The position numbers and the translations under genes are program-made. Positions 33,993-42,901 of a stretch of DNA of 64,000 nucleotides are shown here, in pieces. The stretch comes from Gemmatimonadaceae bacterium. GTDB taxonomy: Bacteria; Gemmatimonadota; Gemmatimonadetes; Gemmatimonadales; Gemmatimonadaceae. The stretch spans positions 62,001 to 126,000 of the forward strand of contig JACCRF010000034.1 of NCBI GenBank assembly GCA_013813715.1, in the 5' to 3' direction. The notes beneath the pieces were generated by a model. That model did no database searches and had not been told where the DNA came from. It worked only from the letters and a program-made list of their open reading frames with translations. How positions within the stretch are numbered: the stretch's first letter is position 1; every line of letters begins with the position of its first letter.

Positions 33993-35681
33993 TTGCGTCA
34001 CAATCAAATTTCGCATCGCTGCCGTCTGGTTCATCTCGCGGCGCTGGTCGCGGTCCCTTTCGCGGGTGCGTCGGCGCAGCGCCGCCCGCCGGAGCCGCCC
34101 CCGAAGGTCATGATCTCGACGTTCGCGAGCGCGGACAAGGATCTTGGGATCCAGGCGGCCGAAGCACTCCGGTCGCGTATCACCCGCGACGTGGACGCCA
34201 AACGGCTGACCGTCATTCCGAAGGCCGATATCAACAACACGCTCGGCGCGTCGGGTTACTCGACAACCGAGGCACTGGGCTCGAACGACGCCAAGGCACT
34301 CGCCAACCTGCTGCGCGCCGACGAGTACATGGAAGGCACGGTCTTGCGGACGCCGACCGGCGTGAAGATCGATGCCCGTCTCGTGCTGGCGCGCGACAAC
34401 AAGCTGCAGCAGCCGCTCCCGTCCGCGGAGGCCCCGAACCTGGATCGTGCAGCGCAGGCGGTCGCCAAGTCCTATCAGCAGGCGCGCGACCAGCTCGCCT
34501 CCGAGCGCAATTGCAACACGCTCCTTCGCGAGAAGAAATTCGCCGAAGCCGAAGTCGTCGCGCGCTCTGGCCTGTCGAAGTACCCCAACGGCACGATCGT
34601 CGGCGTTTGCCTCGGCACCGCTCTCGAAGAGCAGAAGAAGACCGATTCCGTTCTCGCGCTGGCGGAGCGGATTCGCGCCGTCGATCCCCGCAACGTCGCG
34701 GCGCTGCGGTGGGCGGCCGACATCTACCGCGAACGGGGGAACAAGGAGAAGGCGACGCAGGCGCTCACCGGACTTCTCGCTGCTGAACCCGGCAACGAGG
34801 TTCTTCTCACGCAGGTCGTCAACGATCTCGCCGGCAGCGGCCAGGCGAAACTGGCCGTTCCAATAATCATGGAAGCGGCTCGCGCGAACCCGGGCGATCC
34901 GAAACTGCTCCGCATTGCGTGGCTCGTTCTCCTCGCGGCCAAGGAATATGCGCTCGCTCTCCAGACCGGTGCAGAGTTGATCCGCGCCGACACGGCCGCC
35001 GCCGACTCCACCTACTTCGTTCGGAGTGTCGCGGCGGCGTCGGAGCTTGGCCAGCCCGCGCAGGCTGCGCAGATCGTCGCGCAGGGAATCGCTCGCTTCC
35101 CGAACAACGCGTCGCTGCTTCTCGTCCAAGCGGCCGCGCTCAGCAAGGCTGGCCAGAACGCGCAGGCCCTCACTGCTGCCAGGCGCGCCGTGCAGATGAA
35201 CCCGAAGGTCGAGGGGGGCTACGCCCAGCTCGCGCTCATCTACGGCGCGCTCGGACAGCCTGACAGCGTCGCCGCAGTGATCAATCTCGCTGCCGCCAAC
35301 GGCGGCGACAAGAAAATGCTCGCGCAAGTTGCGCTCAAGACCGGAAGCGATGCGTACAAGGCCGGCAATGCGTCCAAGAATCGTGCTGAGCTTCAGCGTG
35401 CCGTCAAATTTCTCAAGCTCTCAGACCAATTGGAGGCGTCGCCGGATGCAAAGTTCCTCGCCGGTGCATCGGCGTTTCTGGTTGGCCAGAGCGCAGTGAA
35501 CGAGGCGCAGGAAACGAAGAACTGCGCGCTCGCGCGGCTCGCCAAGGAGTCGTTCGCGACGGCTCAGGAAAACGTGCCCGCCGGTCTCACCAGCTATGCC
35601 GACGCGGCGAAGCAGCTTCTCAACGCGATTCCGCAGTTCACGCCGGCCGTCGACGACCAGATTCGGCGCTTCTGCCGGTAA
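33993..35681 (+). CDS. Exported TPR-repeat protein with an N-terminal FlgO/TolB-like domain
   Basis: A 562-residue protein. The TTG start at 33993 has AAGGAG seven bases upstream and yields a signal peptide (RLVHLAALVAVPFAGASAQ). A domain of about 120 residues follows (MISTFASADKDLGIQAAEAL, LLRADEYMEGTVLRTPTGV), with the pattern of FlgO/CsgG-like or TolB N-terminal domains. The rest is a long series of TPR-like helix pairs, for example VAALRWAADIYRERGNKEKA and GGYAQLALIYGALGQPDSVA. It ends PAVDDQIRRFCR. It is probably periplasmic or on the outer membrane side and scaffolds other envelope proteins; the role is unknown. rsmH begins just after it, possibly overlapping its end. Confidence 0.8.
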   Translation: MRHNQISHRCRLVHLAALVAVPFAGASAQRRPPEPPPKVMISTFASADKDLGIQAAEALRSRITRDVDAKRLTVIPKADINNTLGASGYSTTEALGSNDAKALANLLRADEYMEGTVLRTPTGVKIDARLVLARDNKLQQPLPSAEAPNLDRAAQAVAKSYQQARDQLASERNCNTLLREKKFAEAEVVARSGLSKYPNGTIVGVCLGTALEEQKKTDSVLALAERIRAVDPRNVAALRWAADIYRERGNKEKATQALTGLLAAEPGNEVLLTQVVNDLAGSGQAKLAVPIIMEAARANPGDPKLLRIAWLVLLAAKEYALALQTGAELIRADTAAADSTYFVRSVAAASELGQPAQAAQIVAQGIARFPNNASLLLVQAAALSKAGQNAQALTAARRAVQMNPKVEGGYAQLALIYGALGQPDSVAAVINLAAANGGDKKMLAQVALKTGSDAYKAGNASKNRAELQRAVKFLKLSDQLEASPDAKFLAGASAFLVGQSAVNEAQETKNCALARLAKESFATAQENVPAGLTSYADAAKQLLNAIPQFTPAVDDQIRRFCR

Positions 35682-35725
35682 CCCCGGTTGGGCCCGGCGC
35701 GTGGGATTCTCCATATCACGCGCCG

Positions 35726-36622
35726 GTGCTCGCCGACGAAATAGTGGGACTGTTTCGAAGCCGGATCGACATTCTGGACTGCACGTTGGGGGGCGGCGGA
35801 CACACTGCCGCCCTCCTTGCAATGGGCGCGAATGTGACGGCGATCGACCGAGATCCGGCGGCGATCGCAGCGGCTCGGCATCGGCTTGCCACCTATGAGG
35901 CGGCAGGTCGTCTTCACGTTATATTGGGCAACTTCGCCGAGGTGAACGCGTTGCTCCCCGATTTATCGCAGAAATTCGACGGCATTCTCGCCGATCTCGG
36001 AGTGTCGTCTCACCAGATCGACGAGGCTTCGCGGGGGTTTTCATTTCGCGAAGGCGCACCTCTCGACATGCGAATGGATGCGAAGGGACCGCAGACCGCC
36101 GCCGGGTTTCTCAACGAAACCGACGAAGCGGAGCTCGCGCGCGTTTTTCGCGAGTACGGTGATGAGCCGCATGCGCGCCGGCTCGCGCGCGAGGTAGTGC
36201 GCCGACGCGGCAACCGCCCATTTGTCATCAGTGACGACCTCGTCGGCGCCATTCGCGGCGCGCTTGGTAAACGGACCGGCCCCGGAGATTTCGCGCGACT
36301 GTTCCAGGCCGTCCGGATCGCGGTGAATGACGAGGTGAATGCCCTGGATGCAGCGCTGCCAGCGCTCCGGGACCGGCTCGTTCCGGGCGGCGTGCTGGCC
36401 GTGATATCGTATCATTCAGGGGAGGATCGCATCGTGAAGCACGCGATGCGCGAGTGGTCGCGCGACTGTGTGTGTCCTCCCCGACAGCTTCAATGCACTT
36501 GCCGTGGCCTGGCTGCAGGCAAGGCCGTTTCGCGCAAGGTCGTGCGGCCCGGTGCCGCAGAGATCGAAAGAAACCCGCGCGCTCGAAGCGCACGACTCCG
36601 CGCGTGGCGAAGCGAAGTCTGA
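35726..36622 (+). CDS. rsmH: 16S rRNA m4C1402 methyltransferase RsmH
   Basis: At least 298 residues from GTG at 35726. SAM motif DCTLGGGGHTAALLAMGANV, then FDGILADLGVSSHQIDEASR, GFSFREGAPLDMRMDAKGP, and LAVISYHSGEDRIVKHAMRE identify the family, first gene of many dcw clusters. The conserved N-terminal segment (H-x-PVL-x-DE) is encoded partly upstream of this GTG: the frame reads DSPYHAPVLADEIV with the GTG as its Val. No ATG, GTG or TTG lies further upstream in frame; CTG at 35672 is a candidate true start. There is no mraZ gene before it. The ftsL GTG lies within its last 19 bases. Confidence 0.9.
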   Translation: MLADEIVGLFRSRIDILDCTLGGGGHTAALLAMGANVTAIDRDPAAIAAARHRLATYEAAGRLHVILGNFAEVNALLPDLSQKFDGILADLGVSSHQIDEASRGFSFREGAPLDMRMDAKGPQTAAGFLNETDEAELARVFREYGDEPHARRLAREVVRRRGNRPFVISDDLVGAIRGALGKRTGPGDFARLFQAVRIAVNDEVNALDAALPALRDRLVPGGVLAVISYHSGEDRIVKHAMREWSRDCVCPPRQLQCTCRGLAAGKAVSRKVVRPGAAEIERNPRARSARLRAWRSEV

Positions 36623-36912
36623 GTTCGGGCCGACTGCTCATCGCCTGTGGCCTGGTGGGATTCGTACTCACTGCCGCGGCCGTCGTCGCGCGTCGCGGCT
36701 ATGGACACCAGCAGGGGGTGCGGACGGCTGCGCTCGAAGGAAGGCAGGTTGCCCTCGAGAGCGAGCGCGTCCGGCTGGAGGCTGCAATTCGCGACGCGTC
36801 CTCACGGCCGCGACTCGGTCCGATCGCCGAAAAGCGGCTCGGGATGCGCGTTCCTGCTGACTCGCAGGTAGTCATCCTCTCCCGAGCCACGAGGAGCGGT
36901 GGTACGCCTTAG
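36604..36912 (+). CDS. ftsL: FtsL-like cell division protein
   Basis: A 102-residue bitopic membrane protein with a GTG start inside the end of rsmH. A basic cytoplasmic N-terminus precedes one span (RLLIACGLVGFVLTAAAVVA), then a short coiled coil (LEGRQVALESERVRLEAAIR), then the FtsL-type end with LGPIAEKRLGMRVPADSQVV. FtsL proteins diverge strongly; the call rests on size, topology and position between rsmH and ftsI. It would link FtsQ/FtsB to FtsW/FtsI in the divisome. Confidence 0.8.
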   Translation: MAKRSLSSGRLLIACGLVGFVLTAAAVVARRGYGHQQGVRTAALEGRQVALESERVRLEAAIRDASSRPRLGPIAEKRLGMRVPADSQVVILSRATRSGGTP

Positions 36913-38941
36913 CCGCGTCACTACGGTACATCTCGCACTGGCGCTGTTTGCTCTCGCTCTCATAGGGCAGGCGGTCAAGGTGCAGCTCATCCAGGGCGAA
37001 GAATGGGCAGAGCGTGGGCGCCGCCAACAATACAGTCAGGGAGCAGTCGCCGCGGGGCGCGGAATCATTCGCGATGCGTCAGGAAACGTGCTTGTCGAAA
37101 GCCGCGAGCTCATGCGGCTGACGGTCAATCTCCGCGATATGGGCGACAGGTCGATCCTTCTCCGGTCACTTCGCAACGCGGGCTTTCCGCTGGAGGCCAT
37201 CAGGCAGGCGGCGGATCCCGCGAGGAAGTGGGTTGACCTGCCCGGACTGCATGTACCCTCGGAGGTTCACAGGCTGCTGGCGTTGCCAGGCGTCGCAGCC
37301 CGGCCGGTGATGAGCCGCGAGTATGCGAACAATGCGGGCATTCGCCGGATCGTTGGCGGTGTGGACCGCGACGGCCGCGGCATCGACGGCATTGAAATGT
37401 CGCTCGACAGCCTGCTTAGCGGCGATACCCTGCTCGCCGCATTTGCGCTGGACAGCCGGGGGCGCCGTGTCGATTCACCCGACGGGTGGACTACGCCGCC
37501 CCGCGCGGGGAGCAACGTCACTCTGACCATCAATCGCGATCTCCAGGAGATCTGCGAGCGCGCGCTCGCGCGGGCGGCGGACAGTCTGCAGGCGACGGGC
37601 GGCGATATTGTCGTTATGAATCCCACCACGGGCGAAGTTCTCGCAATGGCGAGTCGGCGTGCCGGCAAGGGAGCCGTGGCGAACACCGCAGTTACGGAAC
37701 CGTTCGAGCCCGGTTCCACTCTCAAGCCTTTCATTGCGGCGGCGCTTCTCGAAAGGAAAAGGGCGCACCCAGATGAAGTCATCGATACGTTCAACGGAGA
37801 GATGACGCTCAATGGCCGCCTCATCACCGACAGTCATAAGGCCTTGCGAATGTCTCTCGCCGACGTCATTCGGCTCTCGAGTAACGTTGGCATAGTGCGT
37901 TTCGCCCAGCGACTGACTCCGAGGGAGACGTACGAAGCGCTTCGGGATCTCGGCGTGGGAATGGCCACGGGAGTGCCACTGCCCGCCGAAGCCGACGGCA
38001 CGCTTCGCGAGCCGGGCCGGTGGAACAACACATCGGCGGCATCGATAGTCATGGGCTACGAGCTTGCAGTGACGCCGCTTCAGCTCGTCGTTGCGTACGC
38101 TGCCATCGCGAACGGCGGTGAGCTCATGCAGCCTCACATCGTCAAGGAAATCCGTTCTTCCGACGGTGACCTGATTTTCGAGGCGACACCGCGTGTTGTC
38201 CGCCGCGCCATGTCGCCCGATGTCGCGCGGCAGATGCGGCGAATGCTGACTGGGGTGGTGGACAGCGGTACCGCGGTGCGCGCCGACCTTGCGACGTTCA
38301 CTGTCGCGGGGAAGAGCGGAACAGCGCGACGCACAGTGGAAGGCAAGGGCTACGTCGCCGGCAACTACACCGCATCGTTCGTGGGATTGTTTCCAGCCGA
38401 TAAGCCGCTGTATATCGTTCTCGTCAAGATCGACAGCCCGCGCGGCGTATACTACGGCGGCGAGATCGCGGCTCCCGTTACGGGTGTCGTACTGCGGGCG
38501 GCCCTCGCCGCGAGGGACGCCGCGCTCGACCGGCAGGATCTCGCTGACGTCAAGCGGGAGCTGTCTTCGGTCGACTCATCGGGCCCCGACGCCGACCGAG
38601 CACCAGAGCGCTTTGGCGCAGGTGGAGCCGCGCCGGATCTCCGAGCTCAGCGCAGCGCCGCCGAACCATCCGCCGCGCCAGTGGCGACTGCTTCGGCCGA
38701 GCGAACGCCTCAGCCGGCGAAGACGGTCGCCCTTCCGCTTAAGCGGCCGGCGAGGGTCACCGATCGCCGGCCACGGCCGGTTCCCGACGTCGCCGGCCTC
38801 GTTCTGCGCGACGCGGTTCGCGCTTTGCATAACGCGGGGTTCAGAGTCACGCTCGCCAACGGACAATCGGTGCTGACGCTTCCACCGGCCGGTACGATCG
38901 CTCCCGCGGGTACCATCATCAAACTCCAGCATTATCGCTGA
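36899..38941 (+). CDS. ftsI: Septal peptidoglycan transpeptidase (class B PBP) with a PASTA domain
   Basis: A 680-residue penicillin-binding protein with GTG start overlapping ftsL. One N-terminal span (VHLALALFALALIGQAVKV) is followed by a dimerisation domain and the transpeptidase domain with S273-T-L-K276, S327-S-N329 and K472-S-G-T475. After an Ala/Pro/Arg-rich linker (about residues 555-620) the protein ends in a single PASTA domain (PDVAGLVLRDAVRALHNAGF and following). E. coli FtsI lacks PASTA; it is known from Gram-positive PBP2x and Spo-type enzymes and occurs in some diderms. It crosslinks peptidoglycan at the septum with FtsW. Confidence 0.95.
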   Translation: MVRLSRVTTVHLALALFALALIGQAVKVQLIQGEEWAERGRRQQYSQGAVAAGRGIIRDASGNVLVESRELMRLTVNLRDMGDRSILLRSLRNAGFPLEAIRQAADPARKWVDLPGLHVPSEVHRLLALPGVAARPVMSREYANNAGIRRIVGGVDRDGRGIDGIEMSLDSLLSGDTLLAAFALDSRGRRVDSPDGWTTPPRAGSNVTLTINRDLQEICERALARAADSLQATGGDIVVMNPTTGEVLAMASRRAGKGAVANTAVTEPFEPGSTLKPFIAAALLERKRAHPDEVIDTFNGEMTLNGRLITDSHKALRMSLADVIRLSSNVGIVRFAQRLTPRETYEALRDLGVGMATGVPLPAEADGTLREPGRWNNTSAASIVMGYELAVTPLQLVVAYAAIANGGELMQPHIVKEIRSSDGDLIFEATPRVVRRAMSPDVARQMRRMLTGVVDSGTAVRADLATFTVAGKSGTARRTVEGKGYVAGNYTASFVGLFPADKPLYIVLVKIDSPRGVYYGGEIAAPVTGVVLRAALAARDAALDRQDLADVKRELSSVDSSGPDADRAPERFGAGGAAPDLRAQRSAAEPSAAPVATASAERTPQPAKTVALPLKRPARVTDRRPRPVPDVAGLVLRDAVRALHNAGFRVTLANGQSVLTLPPAGTIAPAGTIIKLQHYR

Positions 38942-40407
38942 TGCGTTTTGCCCTTGCGAGCGCCACCACCGCGCTCGAGGCGGCGGGGCTTCTTTCCGCC
39001 GTCCGTGGAGATCTGCCCGAGTTTGTGGAGGGCGTCTCGGACGACAGCCGCGACGTGCGCCCTGGCTTCCTCTTCATCGCGGTGCGCGGCTCGCTCCGCG
39101 ACGGCCATGACTATCTGGCACGCGCCGCCGAGCTCGGCGCGTCCGTCGCGATGGTCGAGGACCCCGCGCGCACCGCACTTCCCGCAATCATCGTTAAGGA
39201 GGGACGCAAAGCGGCGGCAGTCGCCGCGGGCGCCGCTTACGGTGACCCTTCAAGAAAGCTGAGGATGATCGGCATCACCGGCACCAATGGAAAGAGCACG
39301 ACTGCCGACATCCTGCGCCACCTCCTCGATCACGACTCCACGCGTAGCGCGTCGATCGGAACGCTCGGAGTGCTGCTCGGAACGGACGGAGAGGTTGTCC
39401 CGGGCGGTGCTGAGCTGACCACACCGGGCCCGGTGGAGCTCCAGCGAGTCCTTCGCGTGCTCGTCGATCGGGGAGTCAGCACCGTCGCGATGGAGGTGTC
39501 CTCGCACAGTCTCGACCAGCGACGCATCGACGGCCTGAGCTTTGATGCCGCCGTCTTTACGAACCTGACCCGCGATCATCTGGACTATCACCAGACGATG
39601 GAGGCCTATTTCGCGGCGAAGGCCCGACTCATCGGATACCTCAAGCCGAATGGTGCTGCCGCGGTGAACGTAGACGATACCAGGTGGCAGGCCCTTCCAC
39701 CTGCGCCAAAGACGATCTACTTCGGGGTGAAAGAGGGCGCCGACGTGCGCGCGAGCGACGTCCACTTCTCGCCCTCGGGAAGCAGTTGGCGCGTTCACCA
39801 TGGCGGCGACTCCTTCCCGGTTGAGCTTCCCTTGATCGGCGACGTCAACGTTCACAACGCGCTGGGCGCGATAGCCGTGGGGCTCACGCTCGGCATGCCG
39901 TTGCAGACGCTGGCGGAGTGCCTCAGCCTCCTCCCTCAGGTGCCGGGTCGGCTCGAGGTTATTTCACAGCGACCTGCGGTGCTGCGCGACTACGCTCACA
40001 CACCCGACGCGATCGGACGGGCACTGACCGCAATCCGGCCGTTCACGCGAGGCCGGCTGATACTCGTGTTCGGTTGCGGCGGAGACCGGGATCGCGGAAA
40101 GCGGCCCGAGATGGGACGCGCCGCGGAGCACGGAGCCGATCTTGTCATCGTCACCAGTGACAATCCGCGCACCGAGGATCCCGAACAGATACTCGACGAC
40201 ATCGAGGCGGGCATGACAGCTGAGAATCATCTCCGCATCGAGGACAGGCGTGCGGCAATCGAGCGCGCCCTTGGCGAAGCGCACACTGATGATGTAATTC
40301 TGCTGGCGGGCAAGGGCCACGAGACGTATCAGATTCGCGGTACGACGAAGACTCCCTTCGATGAAAAGCTCGTTGTGAAAGAACTGCTCGCGGCGCGGCA
40401 GAATTGA
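38941..40407 (+). CDS. murE: UDP-MurNAc-tripeptide synthetase (meso-DAP-adding)
   Basis: A 488-residue Mur ligase overlapping ftsI by one base. ATP loop GITGTNGKSTTADILRHLL, central motifs VAMEVSSHSLDQRRIDGL and NLTRDHLDYHQTMEAYF. The C-terminal SDNPRTEDPEQILDDI contains the DNPR sequence that marks meso-diaminopimelate-adding enzymes, so the cell wall should be the Gram-negative DAP type. Acts in the cytoplasm on UDP-MurNAc-L-Ala-D-Glu. The murF start overlaps the stop (TTGA). Confidence 0.96.
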   Translation: MRFALASATTALEAAGLLSAVRGDLPEFVEGVSDDSRDVRPGFLFIAVRGSLRDGHDYLARAAELGASVAMVEDPARTALPAIIVKEGRKAAAVAAGAAYGDPSRKLRMIGITGTNGKSTTADILRHLLDHDSTRSASIGTLGVLLGTDGEVVPGGAELTTPGPVELQRVLRVLVDRGVSTVAMEVSSHSLDQRRIDGLSFDAAVFTNLTRDHLDYHQTMEAYFAAKARLIGYLKPNGAAAVNVDDTRWQALPPAPKTIYFGVKEGADVRASDVHFSPSGSSWRVHHGGDSFPVELPLIGDVNVHNALGAIAVGLTLGMPLQTLAECLSLLPQVPGRLEVISQRPAVLRDYAHTPDAIGRALTAIRPFTRGRLILVFGCGGDRDRGKRPEMGRAAEHGADLVIVTSDNPRTEDPEQILDDIEAGMTAENHLRIEDRRAAIERALGEAHTDDVILLAGKGHETYQIRGTTKTPFDEKLVVKELLAARQN

Positions 40408-41759
40408 CGTTCTGGACACTCGACCGCGTCGCCGATGCGCTTTCGGAAACGTCGATGGCGCTTCCGCGGGGGGGCACCGCGCTGGCGGGCGTCAGTACCG
40501 ACACCCGCTCGATCGCGCCGGGACAGTTGTTCGTCGCTTTGAAGGGCGAGCGATTCGACGGCCACGACCACTTGAGCGAAGCGGTGGCGAAGGGCGCCGC
40601 AGGAGTGGTTGTGTCCCGGCCGACGGCACTCGAGGCGCTCAACGTGCCTGTCCTCGAAGTGCCCGATACGCTCGTCGCGCTCGGATCGCTTGCCGGGTAC
40701 TGGAGGCAGGCATGGCGGGGGACGATCGTCGCGGTTGCGGGCAGCAATGGGAAGACGACGACGAAGGACCTGATCCGGGCGGCCCTTTCGCGCGAGCTCG
40801 ACGTTCACGCGACGACCGGCAATCTGAACAATCGCATTGGGGTGCCGCTGACGCTCCTCTCCATTCCCGCCACCGTCCGGCTGGCGGTGGTCGAGCTGGG
40901 AACGAATCTCCCTGGCGAAGTGGCCATCCTGCGGGAAATCGCGCGTCCGGACATAGCGGTGGTTACATCCGTCGACGAGGAACACCTCGAGGGCCTCGGC
41001 GACCTGGCTGGGGTGCTGCGCGAGGAATCGGCTTGCTATGACGGCGTCGCGATCGGTATCGCTCCGGCCTCGCAGCCGGAGGTCGCTGCCGCGGCCCGCG
41101 GCAGGGCGGGCGAAGTAATCACCGCGGGCCTCGACAGCGGTGACGTGCGGCCCTCGTCATGGTCAATCGCGCCCGATGGACACGGAACGATCGAGCTCGA
41201 TGGGGTGAAGGTGTCGCCGCCGCTAAGGGGCCTGCACAATCTCCGGAATGCCATGCTCGCCATCGCCGTTGCGCGCAGTTGCGGGGTCTCCGATGAGAGC
41301 GCAGCGGAAGGAATCGCGGCGATGGAGGCTCCGCGCATGCGGGTCGCGTGGGAGCGTATCGGCGACGCGACGCTGATCAACGATGCGTACAACGCGAACC
41401 CTGGCTCGACGCGCGCGGCGATAGAACTTCTGCGGGGGCTGGGCAAGGATCGTCAGCGGGTTCTGGTGCTCGGCACGATGCGTGAGCTGGGCGATGCGTC
41501 TGTGAGGTGCCATCTCGACATGAGCCGGCTTGCGCTGGAGTCGGGTGCGGATGTCATCGCCGGGATCGGTGACTTTGCCGGCTCACTCGAGAGTGTCGCC
41601 GCGGGCGACGGACGAGTCGTGACCGCCGACTCGGTCGAGGAGCTCTGGCCGCGGCTTCGGCCGCGAATGGCGCGGGATGCCGTTATTCTATTGAAGGCGT
41701 CGCGGGGCGTGCAGCTCGAGAGGCTCGTTCCGCATCTCACAACCTGGGCAACCGGCTAG
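40404..41759 (+). CDS. murF: UDP-MurNAc-tripeptide--D-Ala-D-Ala ligase
   Basis: A 451-residue Mur ligase with a TTG start overlapping murE. ATP loop IVAVAGSNGKTTTKDLIRAA, then TGNLNNRIGVPLTLLSIPAT, VTSVDEEHLEGLGDLAGV and LINDAYNANPGSTRAAIELL. It adds D-Ala-D-Ala to the tripeptide precursor. The ddl gene for making D-Ala-D-Ala is not in this window, but alanine racemase is at 60104. It overlaps mraY by one base (TAGTG). Confidence 0.95.
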   Translation: MTFWTLDRVADALSETSMALPRGGTALAGVSTDTRSIAPGQLFVALKGERFDGHDHLSEAVAKGAAGVVVSRPTALEALNVPVLEVPDTLVALGSLAGYWRQAWRGTIVAVAGSNGKTTTKDLIRAALSRELDVHATTGNLNNRIGVPLTLLSIPATVRLAVVELGTNLPGEVAILREIARPDIAVVTSVDEEHLEGLGDLAGVLREESACYDGVAIGIAPASQPEVAAAARGRAGEVITAGLDSGDVRPSSWSIAPDGHGTIELDGVKVSPPLRGLHNLRNAMLAIAVARSCGVSDESAAEGIAAMEAPRMRVAWERIGDATLINDAYNANPGSTRAAIELLRGLGKDRQRVLVLGTMRELGDASVRCHLDMSRLALESGADVIAGIGDFAGSLESVAAGDGRVVTADSVEELWPRLRPRMARDAVILLKASRGVQLERLVPHLTTWATG

Positions 41760-42901
41760 TGCTCAACTTTCTCCTGGTTCCGCTGGCGAGGGACTTCGGC
41801 TTTCTGCGCGTCTTCAACTACATCTCGTTCCGTGCGGCCGGGGCGGCGGTGACGGCGCTGCTCGTGTCGTTCATCGTCGGGCCGCTGATCATCCGGCGGC
41901 TGCGCAGGATGCGGCTGCACCAGGTCATTCGCGAAGGCACACCCGACTCGCACCAGGAGAAGAAACGGACGCCTACCATGGGCGGGCTCATCATCCTGTC
42001 ATCGACGTTGATTCCGACCCTGCTCTGGGCAAAGCTCAACAACCAGTACGTTCTCATCGCGATGTTCGTGATGCTCTGGATGGGCTTTATCGGGTTCTTC
42101 GACGACTATCTCAAGCTCAAGCAGCGCCAGGCGGGCGAGAAGAACACCGGCCTCATCGAGGGATACAAGCTTGCCGGCCAGATATCGATTGGCTTTCTCC
42201 TCGGCTGGTACCTGTGGAAGTTTCCCCTGTCCACGCTGCCGGGGGCGTCCACCACGCTTCCTTTCTACAAGTACATCCTGATCGTTCCCGCATCAGCCAC
42301 GCTCGCCTGGATCTACGTCTTCTTCGTTACCTTCGTGCTCACCGGCACGAGCAACGCTGTCAACATCACTGACGGTCTCGACGGGCTCGCCGCCGGGCTC
42401 ACCGCCATCGCTGTCCTCACGCTTGCGCTTTTCGCCTACGTAATCGGACGTATCGACGCGTCGGCCTATCTCCAGGTGTTTTATCTGAGGGGTGCCGGCG
42501 AGCTGACGGTGTTCTGCGCGGCAATAATGGGCGCGTGCATCGGCTTTCTCTGGTACAATGCCCATCCAGCGCAGGTGTTCATGGGCGACACCGGCTCGCT
42601 TGCTCTCGGCGGCGCGCTGGGCGCCATCGCGATCTTGCTCAAGTCCGAATTCGTTCTCCTTATCGTCGGCGGAGTGTTCGTCGCGGAAATGGTGTCGGTC
42701 ATCATTCAGATGATCGTGTACAAGGTCTACAAGCGATGGCGCGGCGTCGAGTATGCGCAGGCGAACCGGGTGTTCAGGACTGCGCCGTTGCATCACCATT
42801 TCGAGGAGGGCGGCTGGGATGAGAGCCAGGTGGTCGTGCGATTCTGGATTCTCGGAATACTCTGCGCCTTCCTCGCGTTGAGCACGCTGAAGCTGCGATG
42901 A
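41759..42901 (+). CDS. mraY: Phospho-MurNAc-pentapeptide transferase
   Basis: A 380-residue membrane enzyme that makes lipid I on undecaprenyl phosphate. GTG start overlapping murF. About ten spans; family motifs are the N-terminal cytoplasmic DSHQEKKRTPTMGGLIIL, FIGFFDDYLKLKQRQAGEKN, TSNAVNITDGLDGLAAGLTA and FMGDTGSLALGGALGAIAI, with the histidine cluster FRTAPLHHHFEEGGW. Length slightly above the usual 360. Overlaps murD (ATGA). Confidence 0.96.
   Translation: MLNFLLVPLARDFGFLRVFNYISFRAAGAAVTALLVSFIVGPLIIRRLRRMRLHQVIREGTPDSHQEKKRTPTMGGLIILSSTLIPTLLWAKLNNQYVLIAMFVMLWMGFIGFFDDYLKLKQRQAGEKNTGLIEGYKLAGQISIGFLLGWYLWKFPLSTLPGASTTLPFYKYILIVPASATLAWIYVFFVTFVLTGTSNAVNITDGLDGLAAGLTAIAVLTLALFAYVIGRIDASAYLQVFYLRGAGELTVFCAAIMGACIGFLWYNAHPAQVFMGDTGSLALGGALGAIAILLKSEFVLLIVGGVFVAEMVSVIIQMIVYKVYKRWRGVEYAQANRVFRTAPLHHHFEEGGWDESQVVVRFWILGILCAFLALSTLKLR

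Noticed and set aside
33852-35327. 491-codon open frame on the minus strand
   Set aside because: It crosses tRNA-Val and the exported TPR gene on the other strand; a compositional shadow.
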